From the NCBI RefSeq assembly GCF_021343995.1, contig NZ_JAJTTE010000032.1:1-64000 (forward strand): a stretch of 64,000 nt of DNA, given 5' to 3'. This stretch comes from Pseudonocardia terrae (GTDB lineage: Bacteria > Actinomycetota > Actinomycetes > Mycobacteriales > Pseudonocardiaceae). The notes beneath the pieces were generated by a model. It was not told the DNA's origin. It ran no database searches and saw only the letters and a program-made list of their open reading frames with translations. A program made the position numbers and the translations under genes. The first letter of the stretch is position 1. Each line of letters opens with the position of its first letter. Below are positions 7,943 through 17,618 of the stretch, piece by piece.

Positions 7943-7974
7943 GAACGGCGCCTCCCGACCGGGAGGCGCCGTTC
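7943..7974 (+). terminator. Strong hairpin terminator
   Basis: A perfect 14-bp stem (GAACGGCGCCTCCC with its complement) closes a GACC tetraloop 12 bases after the acyl-CoA dehydrogenase stop. It ends the lyase/dehydrogenase operon. The tail (GTCCTT) has few Ts, as is common in actinomycetes. Confidence 0.88.
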
Positions 7975-8350
7975 GTCCTTCCCGCACTGTTCGGGGTCGG
8001 CTCCGAACGCCCGCCGCGAGGGCGGCCAGGATCAGGAGCACCACGAGGCCGGAGGACCCGCCGCCCGCTGCGCCCGGCGCCCTGCGCCGGTACGAAAGTC
8101 GAGGCGCGCGGTACCACCTCCGAACGGCCCACCAGGTCCGACCGGCCCAGGGGTGCGGGTGACGTCGAACGGACGGGACGTCCGCGGAGCGGGGTCCGAA
8201 CCAGGTGATCATGGGCGCAGTGGCAGCGGTGCGGGCGGTGTGCCTCTATCGTGACCAGCGCGGAGGGCACTTCGGCGCGGTCCCGGTCGTTGACATCATG
8301 GGCACCGAGATGTCCGAGGTGTCCAGTCGGCCGTACCGAGGAGAGAGCCC
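7975..8350. other. Intergenic stretch without a supported gene
   Basis: About 375 bases separate the terminator from the next start. I see no reading frame with good codon bias. Short variants of GTCCGAAC / CTCCGAACG recur four or five times (for example near 8000, 8125, 8168 and 8200). The segment should also hold the promoter of the stress-type membrane protein. TTGACA occurs at about 8291, but no good -10 is positioned after it. Confidence 0.5.
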
Positions 8351-8872
8351 GTGACCACCCCGTTCGGCGGAAGGGGACAGCCCGCGCCGGGCCTGCCCAA
8401 CCTGCCCACCCCGCCCACCGGCTGGCCGGTCGGCTCGTACGCCACCTACGAGGAGGCGCAGCGGGCGGTCGACCACCTCGCCGACAGCGACTTCCCCGTG
8501 CGGGACGTGACGATCGTCGGCGTCGACCTGATGCTCGTCGAGCGGATCGTCGGGCGGCTCACCTGGGGTCGGGTGCTCCTGTCGGGCGCGGCGTCCGGCG
8601 CCTGGTTCGGTCTGTTCGTGGGCCTGCTGCTCAGCCTCTTCACCACCGGGGGCGGCGGGATCGTCCGGATCGTCGTCGCGTTGCTCGGCGGCATCGTGTT
8701 CGGCCTCGCCTTCGCGGCGGCCCAGTACTGGGGCACCCGCGGCCGTCGCGACTTCACCTCGGCGAGCCAGATGGTCGCCGGGCGCTACGACGTGCTGTGC
8801 CAGCCGCGCAACGCCGAGAAGGCCCGCGAGCTGCTGGCCAAGCTGGCGATGGGTACCGCCGCGGGCGCCTGA
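8351..8872 (+). CDS. General-stress-protein-like small membrane protein
   Basis: The 173-residue protein starts with a Pro/Gly-rich leader. A GsiB/YflT-like domain follows (SYATYEEAQRAVDHLADSDFPVRDVTIVGVDL, about residues 28-60). Two membrane segments come next, VLLSGAASGAWFGLFVGLLL and IVRIVVALLGGIVFGLAFAAA. A cytoplasmic tail ends in ASQMVAGRYDVLCQPRNAEKA. This architecture is found throughout actinobacteria, and the M. tuberculosis counterpart, from memory, is Rv1234, directly upstream of lpqY as here. Function is unknown. The GTG start follows GAGGAGAGAG. The 207-base gap to lpqY suggests a separate promoter for the transporter. Confidence 0.85.
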   Translation: MTTPFGGRGQPAPGLPNLPTPPTGWPVGSYATYEEAQRAVDHLADSDFPVRDVTIVGVDLMLVERIVGRLTWGRVLLSGAASGAWFGLFVGLLLSLFTTGGGGIVRIVVALLGGIVFGLAFAAAQYWGTRGRRDFTSASQMVAGRYDVLCQPRNAEKARELLAKLAMGTAAGA

Positions 8873-9079
8873 GCGCAAGCCGGACTCGTCCGTTGGTGTC
8901 CATTTCGGCCTGATCAGGTCTCGGCTTGGTCACTGCCGCGATCTCGAATTGCGGGGTGCCCGAACCCGACATAGGTTTCCCGTACCGATCGCTCCACGTG
9001 ATCGGGGTCACACGACTGTGCGATGCTGCGCCGCCGCGTCCCTACCGGCGCCTGCGCGTCGACGGAACGGGAGGCCGGA

Positions 9080-10474
9080 ATGGGGCAGCCGCCGGGCACG
9101 ACGGGCGGGGGAGCCGACGGGCGGCGTCGCAGACGGCGTCGCGGTCGGGGCCGCTGGGCGGCCGCGGGGGGCGCCGTGCTCACCGCGGCGGTGCTGGCCG
9201 GCTGCGGTGCCGAGGCGGCCGGGCCGCCGACGCTGAACTTCTACACCCCGGCGGACGGCGCGACCCAGTACGCCGAGGCCGCGAAGGACTGCACCGCGGC
9301 CGCGAACGGCCGGTACACGATCGCCCAGCAGACCCTCCCCAAGGGTGCGGACGACCAGCGGCTCCAGCTGGCCCGCCGGCTCGTCGCGGGCGACACCGCC
9401 GTCGACATCGTCGGCATCGACGTCACCTGGACCGCCGAGTTCGCGAAGGCCGGCTGGTTGGAGAAGTTCCCGCCGGACGTCCGGGCGCAGGTCGAGCAGG
9501 GCACGCTGGCCGGCCCGCTCGAGACCGGCACCTACCAGGGCGACCTGTGGGCCGCCCCGCTCAACACCAACACCCAGATCCTCTGGTACCGCAAGGACCT
9601 CGCGCCCACCCCGCCGAAGACGTGGGACGAGATGATCCAGATGTCCGAGGCGCTGCACCAGCAGGGCCTGCCCTCCTACATCGAGGTGCAGGGCGCGCAG
9701 TACGAGGGCCTCACGGTCTGGTTCAACACGCTGGTCAACAGCGCCGGCAGCGAGATCGTCGACGAGAACGGAAAGGTCCTCATCGCCGAGCAGCCCGGCG
9801 CGGGCGACGCGGAGAAGGCCGCGACGATCATGAAGCGGGTGGCGGCATCGCCGGCGTCGGACCCGTCGTTGTCGGTGGCCAAGGAGAACGACGGCCGGCT
9901 GGCGATGGAGGCCGGCACCGCCGCGTTCCAGATCAACTACCCGTTCGTCTACGCCTCCATCAACACCCCGCCGCCCGACGGCGGCGGTGGCGGCACCTTC
10001 ATCGACCAGCAGGGCAAGCCGGCCTCGACCGACACCGGACGCCAGGTCGTCGACGAGTTCGCGTGGGCCCCGTACCCGTCGGTCAACCCGGGCGAGCCCG
10101 CCAAGGTCACCATCGGTGGCCTGAACCTCGGCGTGAGCAGCACGTCGCTGCACAAGGACCTGGCGTTCGAGGCCGTGCAGTGCCTGCGCAACCGGCAGAA
10201 CCAGCTGCGCAACGCCGTCGACGGCGGGGTCCCGCCGACGCTGGAGGCGTTGTACTCGGACCCGTCCTTCCAGCAGGAGTACCCGGCCTGGCAGGCCATC
10301 AAGGAGTCGTTGGACAACGCCAGCGTGCGGCCCAAGACCCCGGCCTACCAGAGCATCTCGATCGTGATCTCGGACCAGCTCAACCCGCCCGCGGACATCG
10401 ACCCCGCGGCGGTCCCGGCCGGGCTCGCCGACCAGATCGTCCGCGCGCAGAACTCCGAAGGGCTGGTGCCGTGA
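9080..10474 (+). CDS. lpqY: ABC transporter substrate-binding lipoprotein, LpqY type (trehalose)
   Basis: The 464-residue protein has an Arg-rich N-terminus, a hydrophobic stretch and a lipobox VLAGC with Cys at about residue 42, so it is an exported lipoprotein. The mature part is a family-1 sugar-binding fold ([71 protein letters not shown]). In mycobacteria LpqY captures trehalose for SugABC. Assignment rests on order (lpqY-sugA-sugB-sugC after an Rv1234-like gene), lengths and overall sequence character. The ATG at 9080 is preceded by GGGAGG. The stop overlaps the next GTG (GTGA). A different alpha-glucoside as ligand cannot be excluded. Confidence 0.85.
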   Translation: MGQPPGTTGGGADGRRRRRRRGRGRWAAAGGAVLTAAVLAGCGAEAAGPPTLNFYTPADGATQYAEAAKDCTAAANGRYTIAQQTLPKGADDQRLQLARRLVAGDTAVDIVGIDVTWTAEFAKAGWLEKFPPDVRAQVEQGTLAGPLETGTYQGDLWAAPLNTNTQILWYRKDLAPTPPKTWDEMIQMSEALHQQGLPSYIEVQGAQYEGLTVWFNTLVNSAGSEIVDENGKVLIAEQPGAGDAEKAATIMKRVAASPASDPSLSVAKENDGRLAMEAGTAAFQINYPFVYASINTPPPDGGGGGTFIDQQGKPASTDTGRQVVDEFAWAPYPSVNPGEPAKVTIGGLNLGVSSTSLHKDLAFEAVQCLRNRQNQLRNAVDGGVPPTLEALYSDPSFQQEYPAWQAIKESLDNASVRPKTPAYQSISIVISDQLNPPADIDPAAVPAGLADQIVRAQNSEGLVP

Positions 10475-11439
10475 GCATCGACAGCGGGGCCCTCGCGGCC
10501 TCGACGACTCAGCAGACCGAGCAGCAGGGCGGCGCGCACCGGAAGGGCAAGCCCGCGCTGTCCGAGGGCAAGAAGGCCGAGCGCAGGCTCGGGCTCCTGC
10601 TCTGCGCGCCCGCCGCGATCATCATGGTCGCGGTCACGGCGTACCCGATCGTCTACGCGCTCTGGCTGTCCTTCCAGCGCTACGACCTGCGGTTCCCCGC
10701 GGACCGCGCGTTCGCCGGCTTCGCCAACTACGCCGCCGTGCTGACGTCGGAGTACTGGTGGCGCGCCTTCCTCGTCACGATGATCATCACGATCGTCTCG
10801 GTGGCGATCGAGTTCGTGCTCGGCCTGGCGCTGGCGCTGGTCATGCACCGCACGATCGTCGGGCGCGGCCTGACCAGGACGGTCGTGCTCATCCCGTACG
10901 GCATCGTCACGGTGGTCGCGGCCTTCAGCTGGCAGTTCGCCTGGACGCCGGACAAGGGCTACCTGGCGGCGATGCTCCCCGAGGGCGCCGCGCCGCTGAC
11001 CGGGCAGGTCTCGGCGATCCTGCTGATCATCCTGGCCGAGGTCTGGAAGACCACGCCGTTCATGGCGCTGCTGCTGATGGCCGGCCTCGCCCTCGTGCCG
11101 GACGACCTGCTCAAGGCCGCCCAGGTCGACGGCGCCGGTCCGTGGCAGCGGCTGACGCGGATCATCCTGCCGATGATGAAGCCGGCCATCCTCGTCGCGC
11201 TGCTGTTCCGCACGCTCGACGCCTTCCGCGTGTTCGACAACATCTACATCCTCACGCAGGGCTCCAACGGCACCGGCTCGGTGTCGATGCTCGGCTACGA
11301 CAACCTGTTCAAGGCCTTCAACCTGGGCATCGGCTCGGCGATCAGCGTGCTGATCTTCATCGCCGTCGCGCTGATCGCGTTCCTGTTCATCAAGATATTC
11401 GGGGCGGCGGCGCCCGGGTCCGACGAGGGGAAGCGCTGA
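10471..11439 (+). CDS. sugA: ABC sugar permease, SugA type
   Basis: The 322-residue MalF-like permease has a cytoplasmic N-terminus and about six membrane helices ([57 protein letters not shown] and others). The EAA-type loop contacting the ATPase is seen as [22 protein letters not shown] at about residues 212-233. It forms the trehalose-type importer with the adjacent SugB and SugC. Translation is coupled to lpqY through a GTGA overlap and to sugB through TGATG. The first 40 residues are polar and Gln-rich, longer than the mycobacterial version. Confidence 0.87.
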   Translation: MSIDSGALAASTTQQTEQQGGAHRKGKPALSEGKKAERRLGLLLCAPAAIIMVAVTAYPIVYALWLSFQRYDLRFPADRAFAGFANYAAVLTSEYWWRAFLVTMIITIVSVAIEFVLGLALALVMHRTIVGRGLTRTVVLIPYGIVTVVAAFSWQFAWTPDKGYLAAMLPEGAAPLTGQVSAILLIILAEVWKTTPFMALLLMAGLALVPDDLLKAAQVDGAGPWQRLTRIILPMMKPAILVALLFRTLDAFRVFDNIYILTQGSNGTGSVSMLGYDNLFKAFNLGIGSAISVLIFIAVALIAFLFIKIFGAAAPGSDEGKR

Positions 11440-12329
11440 TGGCCACCACAGTGGAGTCCCGGCCCGCCACCCCGGCGAGGGGCTCGTCCAAGGGCGCGGG
11501 CATGTCCGAGGGGCAGAAGAAGACCTGGTGGGCGGTCGCCGACCTGGTCGTGCTGCTCTACGCGCTGGTGCCGGTGCTGTGGATCCTGTCGCTGAGCTTC
11601 AAGACCACCGACACGATCACGGACGGGAACTTCTTCCCCCGCAGCTGGACGCTCGACAACTACGCGCAGATCTTCCAGATCGGCCTGTTCACGGCGGCAC
11701 TGCGGAACTCCATCGGCATCGCGCTCATCTCCACGGTGCTCGCCGTCGTGATCGGGACCATGGCGGCCTACGCCATCGCCCGCCTTGACTTCCCGGGCAA
11801 GAAGGCCCTCGTCGGGGTCTCGCTGCTGATCGCGATGTTCCCGCAGATCTCGCTGGTCAGCCCGCTGTTCGACATCTTCCGCGGGATCGGCATCTTCGAC
11901 ACCTGGCTCGGGCTGATCCTGCCGTACATCACCTTCGCGTTGCCGTTGGCGATCTACACGCTCTCCGCCTTCTTCCGGGAGATCCCGTGGGAGCTGGAGA
12001 AGGCGGCGAAGATGGACGGCGCCACGCCGCTGCAGGCCTTCCGCTCGGTCATCGTCCCGCTGGCCGCGCCGGGCGTGTTCACCACGGCGATCCTCGTGTT
12101 CATCTTCTGCTGGAACGACTTCCTGTTCGCGATCTCGCTGACCTCGACGAGCCGCTCGCAGACGGCGACGGTGGCGATCGCGAACTTCACCGGCGCCTCG
12201 CAGTTCGCGGAGCCGACCGGGTCGATCGCGGCCGCGGCCGTGCTGCTCACCATTCCGATCATCGTCTTCGTGCTGTTCTTCCAGCGCCGGATCGTCGCCG
12301 GGCTGACCTCCGGCGCAGTGAAGGGATAA
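11439..12329 (+). CDS. sugB: ABC sugar permease, SugB type
   Basis: The 296-residue MalG-like permease has six predicted helices, starting with [20 protein letters not shown]. The EAA loop reads [20 protein letters not shown], followed by [24 protein letters not shown], a classic MalG signature. It pairs with SugA to form the translocation path. Its ATG overlaps the sugA stop by one base, and sugC begins four bases after its stop, so all four genes form one tight operon. Confidence 0.88.
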   Translation: MATTVESRPATPARGSSKGAGMSEGQKKTWWAVADLVVLLYALVPVLWILSLSFKTTDTITDGNFFPRSWTLDNYAQIFQIGLFTAALRNSIGIALISTVLAVVIGTMAAYAIARLDFPGKKALVGVSLLIAMFPQISLVSPLFDIFRGIGIFDTWLGLILPYITFALPLAIYTLSAFFREIPWELEKAAKMDGATPLQAFRSVIVPLAAPGVFTTAILVFIFCWNDFLFAISLTSTSRSQTATVAIANFTGASQFAEPTGSIAAAAVLLTIPIIVFVLFFQRRIVAGLTSGAVKG

Positions 12330-12333
12330 CCCG

Positions 12334-13533
12334 ATGGCCGACATCGTCCTGGACCACGTCTACAAGCGGTACCCCGACGGCACCCTCGGCGCCGACGACG
12401 TCAACATCGAGATCGCCGACGGTGAGTTCATCATCCTCGTCGGGCCGTCCGGCTGCGGGAAGTCCACGACCCTCAACATGATCGCCGGGCTCGAGGACAT
12501 CTCGGACGGCGAGCTGCGCATCGGCGGGCAGCGCATGAACGAGCGCGCGCCGAAGGACCGCGACATCGCCATGGTGTTCCAGTCCTACGCGCTGTACCCG
12601 CACATGACGGTGCGGGAGAACATGGCGTTCCCGCTCAAGCTGGCCAAGGTCGACAAGGTGGAGATCGACCGCAAGGTCACCGAGGCCGCGAAGATCCTCG
12701 ACCTGACCCAGCACCTGGACCGCAAGCCCGCCAACATGTCCGGCGGCCAGCGGCAGCGCGTCGCGATGGGGCGCGCGATCGTCCGCAGCCCCAAGGCCTT
12801 CCTCATGGACGAGCCGCTGTCGAACCTCGACGCCAAGCTGCGCGTCCAGATGCGGACGATGGTCTCCAAGCTGCAGCAGCGGCTGGAGACGACCACGGTC
12901 TACGTCACGCACGACCAGACCGAGGCCATGACGCTCGGCGACCGGATCGTGGTCATGCGCAGTGGCGTGGTGCAGCAGATCGGCTCGCCGCAGCACCTCT
13001 ACGACAACCCGGCCAACCTGTTCGTCGCCGGGTTCATCGGCTCGCCGGCCATGAACTTCCTGCCGGCGCGGCTGGAGAACGACACGCTCCGCACCGCCCT
13101 CGGCGACCTCGCGGTCGGCGACCAGCTGCGGCAGACGCTGTCGGCGTCGCAGGCGGAGCGGGACGTGATCGTCGGCATCCGGCCGGAGCACTTCGAGGAC
13201 GCCTCCCTGATCGACGAGGGCGTCCGCCACCAGGGCTCGACGTTCACCGCCCAGGTCGACGTGCTGGAGTCGATGGGCTCGGACAAGTTCGTCTACTTCA
13301 GCGTGGAGGAGCAGGCGACCTCGGACGAGCTCGCCGAGCTGGCCGCCGACGCCGGCACCGCCGACGTCCCGGGCGGCGACGCGGGCCAGCTGGTCACGCG
13401 GCTCTCCGCCGCGTCGTCGGCTCGTGAGGGCCAGTCCGTCGACGTGTGGGTGGACACCTCCAAGCTGCAGGTCTTCGACCCCAAGACGGGCAAGAACCTG
13501 ACGACGAGCGAGGCCGCCCCCGCCACCGTCTGA
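12334..13533 (+). CDS. sugC: ABC transporter ATPase, SugC/MsmK type
   Basis: The 399-residue ATPase of the MalK class carries Walker A GPSGCGKST (about residues 38-46), the Q-loop FQSYALYPHMTV, signature MSGGQRQRVAMGRAI, Walker B AFLMDEPLSNLDAKLR and H-loop VTHDQTEAM. The C-terminal third is the regulatory OB-type domain (VIVGIRPEHFEDASL). It powers uptake through SugAB. A roughly 40-residue insertion near the C-terminus (SDELAELAADAGTADVPG region) is longer than I expect for SugC. The gene is last in the operon and is followed by the family A repeat array rather than an obvious T-tailed terminator. Confidence 0.9.
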   Translation: MADIVLDHVYKRYPDGTLGADDVNIEIADGEFIILVGPSGCGKSTTLNMIAGLEDISDGELRIGGQRMNERAPKDRDIAMVFQSYALYPHMTVRENMAFPLKLAKVDKVEIDRKVTEAAKILDLTQHLDRKPANMSGGQRQRVAMGRAIVRSPKAFLMDEPLSNLDAKLRVQMRTMVSKLQQRLETTTVYVTHDQTEAMTLGDRIVVMRSGVVQQIGSPQHLYDNPANLFVAGFIGSPAMNFLPARLENDTLRTALGDLAVGDQLRQTLSASQAERDVIVGIRPEHFEDASLIDEGVRHQGSTFTAQVDVLESMGSDKFVYFSVEEQATSDELAELAADAGTADVPGGDAGQLVTRLSAASSAREGQSVDVWVDTSKLQVFDPKTGKNLTTSEAAPATV

Positions 13534-13543
13534 CCCGAACCCG

Positions 13544-13657
13544 CGGGGTGGAGAGCGCGACTCGCGGGGGGTCACAGCGCGACTCGCGGGAGCCCACGGC
13601 GCGACTCGCGGGGGTGGAGAGCGCGACTCGCGGGAGCCCACGGCGCGACTCGCGGGT
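13544..13657. repeat. Tandem repeat, family A, second locus
   Basis: Five units built on GCGCGACTCGCGGG alternate two spacer types (AGCCCACG and GTGGAGA or GTCACA). They fill the whole gap between the convergent sugC and ROK genes, and the final unit runs into the ROK stop codon (TGA read at 13659-13657). This is the same family as 2014-2165. Confidence 0.9.
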
Positions 13658-14919
13658 CAGGGGGCGGGGAGGAGGAGGCCGATCGATTCAGCGGAGAGCA
13701 CCCGCTCGATGCCGAGGACGGTGGCGCCGGCGACGCCCGCGTACTCGCCGAGCACGCTGTTGGTCAGCACCAGGTTGCGCGTTGCGAGGGGTAACGCGCG
13801 CTGGTAGACGACGCTGCGGACCCCGGCGAGCAGCTCGTCGCTGGCCGCGGTGAGGGAGCCGCCGAGGGTCACCCGCGCCGGGTTGTAGAGGTGTACGAGC
13901 GTCGCGACCAGCTCGCCGATCAGCCCGGCCGCCTCCCGCACCGCGGCGACCGCCCGCGCGTCGCCGCGCCCGAGCATCGCCCGCAGGTCGGCGATCGACG
14001 GCGCGTCGCCGCGCCCGCCGAGGCGGCGCGCGATGGCCCCGGCGGAGGCGACGGCCTCGATGCAGCCGACGTTGCCGCAGACGCACGCGTCGTCGGGCGC
14101 CCCGCGGACCCGGACGTGTCCGATGTCGCCCGCGGCCCCGTCCGCGCCGTGGTGCAGCGAACCGCCGCCGGTCACGAGACCGCCGCCGATCCCGGTGCCG
14201 ATCTTCACGAACAGCAGCGGGACCTGGTCGACCGGCAACGCGCGGGCCTCGCCGAGCGCGCGGAGGTTCACGTCGTTCTCCAGCACGGCCGGGCAGCCGA
14301 AGGTCTGCTGGAGCCGCGCCGTGACGGGGTAGGCGTGCCAGCCCGGCATGATCGGCGGCCGCACCGGGATCCCGAGGTGGTTGTCGACGGGACCGGGCAG
14401 ACCGATCACGACGGCCCGGGCCGGGACGGCCGATCCGGCGCGGAGCCGGGTGAGCTCCGTCTCCACCGTCCGGAGCACCGTGTCCGGGCCGTCGGTGACG
14501 TCGAGGTCGACGTGCGCGTGCGCGAGCACCCGCTGGCTGAGGTCGGTCACGGCCAGGTGCGCGCCCCGCGCGCCGACGTCGGCGAGCAGCACCTGGCCGC
14601 CCTCGGCGGCGAGCGCGAGCCGCTCGGCGGGTCGCCCCCGGCCCGCCGTCGGCCGCAGCCCGTCGAGCCGGAGGAGCCCACCGGCGAGCAGCTCGTCGAC
14701 CGCGGTGCTCACGGTGGTCCTGGCCAGGCCGGTCGCCGCGACGAGGTCGGCCTTGCTGACCGCGGTGTCCGAGGCGACCAGCCGGGCGACGGTGCTGAGC
14801 AGGAGCGCCGGGACGATGCGCCCGGACTGCGGCGGGGCGCTCAGCCGCAACGGCGGCAACAGAGCCGGCCCGGGCAGCGGGGCCCGGGGTGGTGTCGAGT
14901 GCGGCAACGCCATCGTCAC
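13657..14919 (-). CDS. ROK family transcriptional repressor
   Basis: The 420-residue protein has an N-terminal winged helix (SKADLVAATGLARTTVSTAVDELLAGGLL, about residues 55-83) and a ROK sugar-kinase-like domain. The latter includes the ATP-type loop GTGIGGGLVTGGGS and the zinc motif GHVRVRGAPDDACVCGNVGC (CxCGxxGC). It is divergently oriented from the sugar ABC cluster starting at 15003, separated by 83 bases containing an AT-rich inverted repeat. The simplest reading is that it represses that cluster and is released by the imported sugar or its phosphate. Starts are possible at GTG 14919 or ATG 14913. An alanine/proline-rich leader of about 30 residues precedes the helix-turn-helix. Confidence 0.92.
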   Translation of the reverse strand: MTMALPHSTPPRAPLPGPALLPPLRLSAPPQSGRIVPALLLSTVARLVASDTAVSKADLVAATGLARTTVSTAVDELLAGGLLRLDGLRPTAGRGRPAERLALAAEGGQVLLADVGARGAHLAVTDLSQRVLAHAHVDLDVTDGPDTVLRTVETELTRLRAGSAVPARAVVIGLPGPVDNHLGIPVRPPIMPGWHAYPVTARLQQTFGCPAVLENDVNLRALGEARALPVDQVPLLFVKIGTGIGGGLVTGGGSLHHGADGAAGDIGHVRVRGAPDDACVCGNVGCIEAVASAGAIARRLGGRGDAPSIADLRAMLGRGDARAVAAVREAAGLIGELVATLVHLYNPARVTLGGSLTAASDELLAGVRSVVYQRALPLATRNLVLTNSVLGEYAGVAGATVLGIERVLSAESIGLLLPAP

Positions 14920-14932
14920 GCCCCGATATCGT

Positions 14933-14963
14933 CCGATAAATAGCGCGAAGGGGCATTATTCGG
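14933..14963. promoter_or_regulatory. Candidate ROK operator, AT-rich inverted repeat
   Basis: CCGATAAATA at 14933-14942 and ATTATTCGG at 14955-14963 form an imperfect inverted repeat in otherwise GC-rich DNA, midway between the ROK gene and the divergent ABC ATPase. ROK repressors of the NagC/Mlc class favour paired A/T-rich half sites, so this is the best operator candidate for the sugar island. Confidence 0.55.
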
Positions 14964-15002
14964 TCGTTGTACGGCGCTGGTCAACGCTTCTAGTTTCCCC
15001 TC

Positions 15003-16529
15003 GTGGCGTCACTGCTGACGATGCGCGGGATCGTGAAGACCTTCCCCGGCGTGCGCGCGCTCGACGGCGTCGATCTCGACGTCGCCGCCGGTGAGGTCCA
15101 CTGCCTGCTCGGACAGAACGGCGCGGGCAAGTCGACCCTGATCAAGGTGCTCGCCGGTGCCCACCGGCCCGACGCCGGCGCGATCACCTGGGACGGCGCC
15201 CCGGTCGCCTTCGGCTCGCCGCACGCCGCCGACGCCGCCGGCATCGCCACCATCCACCAGGAGCTCGACCTGGTCCCCGGCCTGTCGGTCGCGGAGAACG
15301 TCGTGCTGGGCCACGAGCCCGCCCGGCTCGGCTTCACCCGCCCCCGCGACGCCGAGAAGATCGCCCGCCGGCTGCTGGCGCGCCTCGGCCACCCGGAGAT
15401 CCCACCCCGCCGCGAGCTCGGCGAGCTGTCCGCGGCCGGCCAGCAGATCGTCAGCATGGCCCGCGCGTTGGCCCGCGACGCCCGCCTGATCGTGATGGAC
15501 GAGCCTTCGGCCGTGCTCGACCCCGAGGAGGTGCGCAACCTCTTCCGCGTTATGCGCGAGCTCACCGCCGACGGCGTCGCCGTCGTCTACATCTCCCACC
15601 GCCTCGAGGAGATCCGCGAGATCGGCGACCGGGTGACCGTGCTCAAGGACGGCCGGACGGTCGCCCGCAACCTGCCCGCCCGCACCACTCCCACGGCCGA
15701 CGTCATCCGGCTGATGACCGGCCGGGCGATCGAGTACGTGTTCCCGCCGTCGACCGGCCCCGCGGGCGAGGTCGTCCTCGAGGTCGACGGCCTGGGGCGC
15801 ACGGGCGAGTTCGCCGACGTCTCGTTCACCGTGCGGGCGGGCGAGGTGGTGGGGCTCGCCGGCCTGGTCGGCTCGGGCCGCTCGGAGATCCTCGAGACGG
15901 TCTACGGCGCCCGGCGCGCCGACACCGGTGGGGTCCGGGTGCACGGCCGGGCGCTGCCCCGTGGGTCGGTGCCGGCCGCGGTGCGGGCGGGACTGGGGCT
16001 GTGCCCCGAGGAGCGGAAGGCCCAGGCGCTGCTGCTCGACGAGCCGGTGATGCGCAACGTCTCCCTGGCGTCGCTGCGCCGGTTCGCCCGCGGCGGCTTC
16101 CTCGGCGGGGAGGCCGAGCTGGCCGACGCCGGCGTGGTCACCGCACAGCTCGACGTCCGGCCCGCCGACCCGCGGCGCCCCGCCCGCACGCTCTCCGGCG
16201 GCAACCAGCAGAAGGTCGTCCTGGCCCGCTGGTTGCTGCACGGCTGCACCGTGCTGCTGCTCGACGAGCCCACCCGCGGCGTCGACGTCGGTGCCCGGAG
16301 CGAGATCTACGCGCTGGTCCGCCGGCTCGCCGGCGAGGGGGTGGCGGTGGTCCTGGTGTCTAGCGAGGTGCCCGAGGTGCTCGGCCTGGCCGACCGCGTG
16401 CTCGTGGTGCGGGAGGGCCGGATCGTGCACGCGGGCCCGGCCGCGGAGCTCGACGAGCACCGGGTCCTCGACCTGGTGATGGAAGGAGCGGACATGACCG
16501 CCGACGGACTCGCGGGAGCCGGGTCGTGA
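15003..16529 (+). CDS. Sugar ABC transporter ATPase, RbsA/XylG/MglA type
   Basis: The 508-residue tandem ATPase is typical of pentose, galactose and inositol importers. The first domain has GQNGAGKSTLIKVLAG, an AAGQQIVSMARAL signature and VMDEPSAVLDPEE. The second has the usual degenerate Walker A (GLVGSGRSEILETVYG), a strong signature LSGGNQQKVVLARWL and LLLDEPTRGVDVG. It energises the permease encoded next, whose GTG overlaps its stop (GTGA). The GTG start at 15003 is the first after the divergent promoter region. The substrate is set by the binding protein and cannot be deduced from the ATPase. Confidence 0.92.
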   Translation: MASLLTMRGIVKTFPGVRALDGVDLDVAAGEVHCLLGQNGAGKSTLIKVLAGAHRPDAGAITWDGAPVAFGSPHAADAAGIATIHQELDLVPGLSVAENVVLGHEPARLGFTRPRDAEKIARRLLARLGHPEIPPRRELGELSAAGQQIVSMARALARDARLIVMDEPSAVLDPEEVRNLFRVMRELTADGVAVVYISHRLEEIREIGDRVTVLKDGRTVARNLPARTTPTADVIRLMTGRAIEYVFPPSTGPAGEVVLEVDGLGRTGEFADVSFTVRAGEVVGLAGLVGSGRSEILETVYGARRADTGGVRVHGRALPRGSVPAAVRAGLGLCPEERKAQALLLDEPVMRNVSLASLRRFARGGFLGGEAELADAGVVTAQLDVRPADPRRPARTLSGGNQQKVVLARWLLHGCTVLLLDEPTRGVDVGARSEIYALVRRLAGEGVAVVLVSSEVPEVLGLADRVLVVREGRIVHAGPAAELDEHRVLDLVMEGADMTADGLAGAGS

Positions 16530-17584
16530 GCGAGCAGAGCCCGATCTCGCCGGCCCGGACGACGGAGACCACGGACGCACCGGTCGCGGGGGGCCCGGAG
16601 AGTCCGCCGGGCCGCCCGGAACCCTCGCGTCTGGTACGGGTGCTGTTCGAGGGCGGCGTCGGGCGCAACATGGGCCTGGTCGCGGTGCTGGTGCTGCTCG
16701 CGGTGGTCGGCGTCGTGACGGCCCCGCGGACCTTCCCGACGGTGTCGAACCTGCTGACCGTGCTGACCTCGGCGTCGATCATCGGGGTGCTGACGGTCGG
16801 GGTGACGTTCGTGATCATCGGCGGCGGCATCGACCTGTCCGTCGGCAAGGTGATGGCGCTGGCCTCCGTGTGGGCGACGACGGTGGCGACCCAGTCGTTC
16901 GGCGCGCTCGTGATGATCTTCTGCGCGCTGGCGGTCGGGGTCGGCGCCGGACTGGTCAACGGCGTGCTCATCGCCTACGGCCGGATCGTCCCGTTCATCG
17001 CCACGCTGGCCATGCTGATCTCGGCGCAGGGCCTGGCAGAGCTGATCTCCGGGCGGCGCAGCCAGATCGTCACCGACCCCGTGATCGCGGCGATCGCCAG
17101 CACCCGGATCCTCGGCATCCCCCTGCTCGTCTACCTCTTCGCCGTGGTCATCGCCGTGGGCTGGGTCGTGCTGAACCGCACCACCTTCGGCCGCCGGACC
17201 TTCGCCATCGGCGGCAACCCGGAGGCGGCGCGGCTGGCCGGCGTGGACGTGCGGCGGCACACCGTCCTGCTCTACGTCGTGTCCGGGCTGTGCTGCGGCA
17301 TCGCAGCGATCATGATCGCCTCGCTCACCACGACCGGCTCGAGCACCCACGGCACGCTCTATGAGCTCGACGCCATCGCCGCGGTGATCATCGGCGGCAC
17401 GCTCCTCACCGGCGGCCGCGGGACGCTGATCGGCTCGATCCTCGGCGTCCTGGTGTTCACGGTCATCACCAACCTGTTCGTGCTGAACAACCTGGCGATC
17501 GAGGTCCAGAACATCGCCAAGGGCGCGATCATCGTCGTCGCGGTGCTGATCCAGGCCCGCGCCCGGAGCTCCTCCACCACCTGA
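16526..17584 (+). CDS. Sugar ABC permease, RbsC type
   Basis: The 352-residue protein has about 45 polar N-terminal residues, then eight to ten membrane segments. Signature pieces are VTFVIIGGGIDLSVGKVMAL, GRIVPFIATLAMLISAQGLA and FAIGGNPEAARLAGVDVRRH, the cytoplasmic loop that docks to RbsA-type ATPases. IAAVIIGGTLLTGGRGTLIGSI follows. It is co-translated with the ATPase upstream and followed 34 bases later by the binding protein, whose Shine-Dalgarno is GAAGGAG. It transports the substrate as part of a three-protein importer. Confidence 0.92.
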   Translation: MSEQSPISPARTTETTDAPVAGGPESPPGRPEPSRLVRVLFEGGVGRNMGLVAVLVLLAVVGVVTAPRTFPTVSNLLTVLTSASIIGVLTVGVTFVIIGGGIDLSVGKVMALASVWATTVATQSFGALVMIFCALAVGVGAGLVNGVLIAYGRIVPFIATLAMLISAQGLAELISGRRSQIVTDPVIAAIASTRILGIPLLVYLFAVVIAVGWVVLNRTTFGRRTFAIGGNPEAARLAGVDVRRHTVLLYVVSGLCCGIAAIMIASLTTTGSSTHGTLYELDAIAAVIIGGTLLTGGRGTLIGSILGVLVFTVITNLFVLNNLAIEVQNIAKGAIIVVAVLIQARARSSSTT

Positions 17585-17618
17585 CCCGGCCGCTGTCCCA
17601 CGAAGGAGCACGAGAGCC

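Noticed and set aside
8286-8350. Sigma-70 promoter with TTGACA for the stress-type membrane protein
   Set aside because: A -35-like TTGACA is present at about 8291, but no acceptable -10 lies 16-18 bases downstream.
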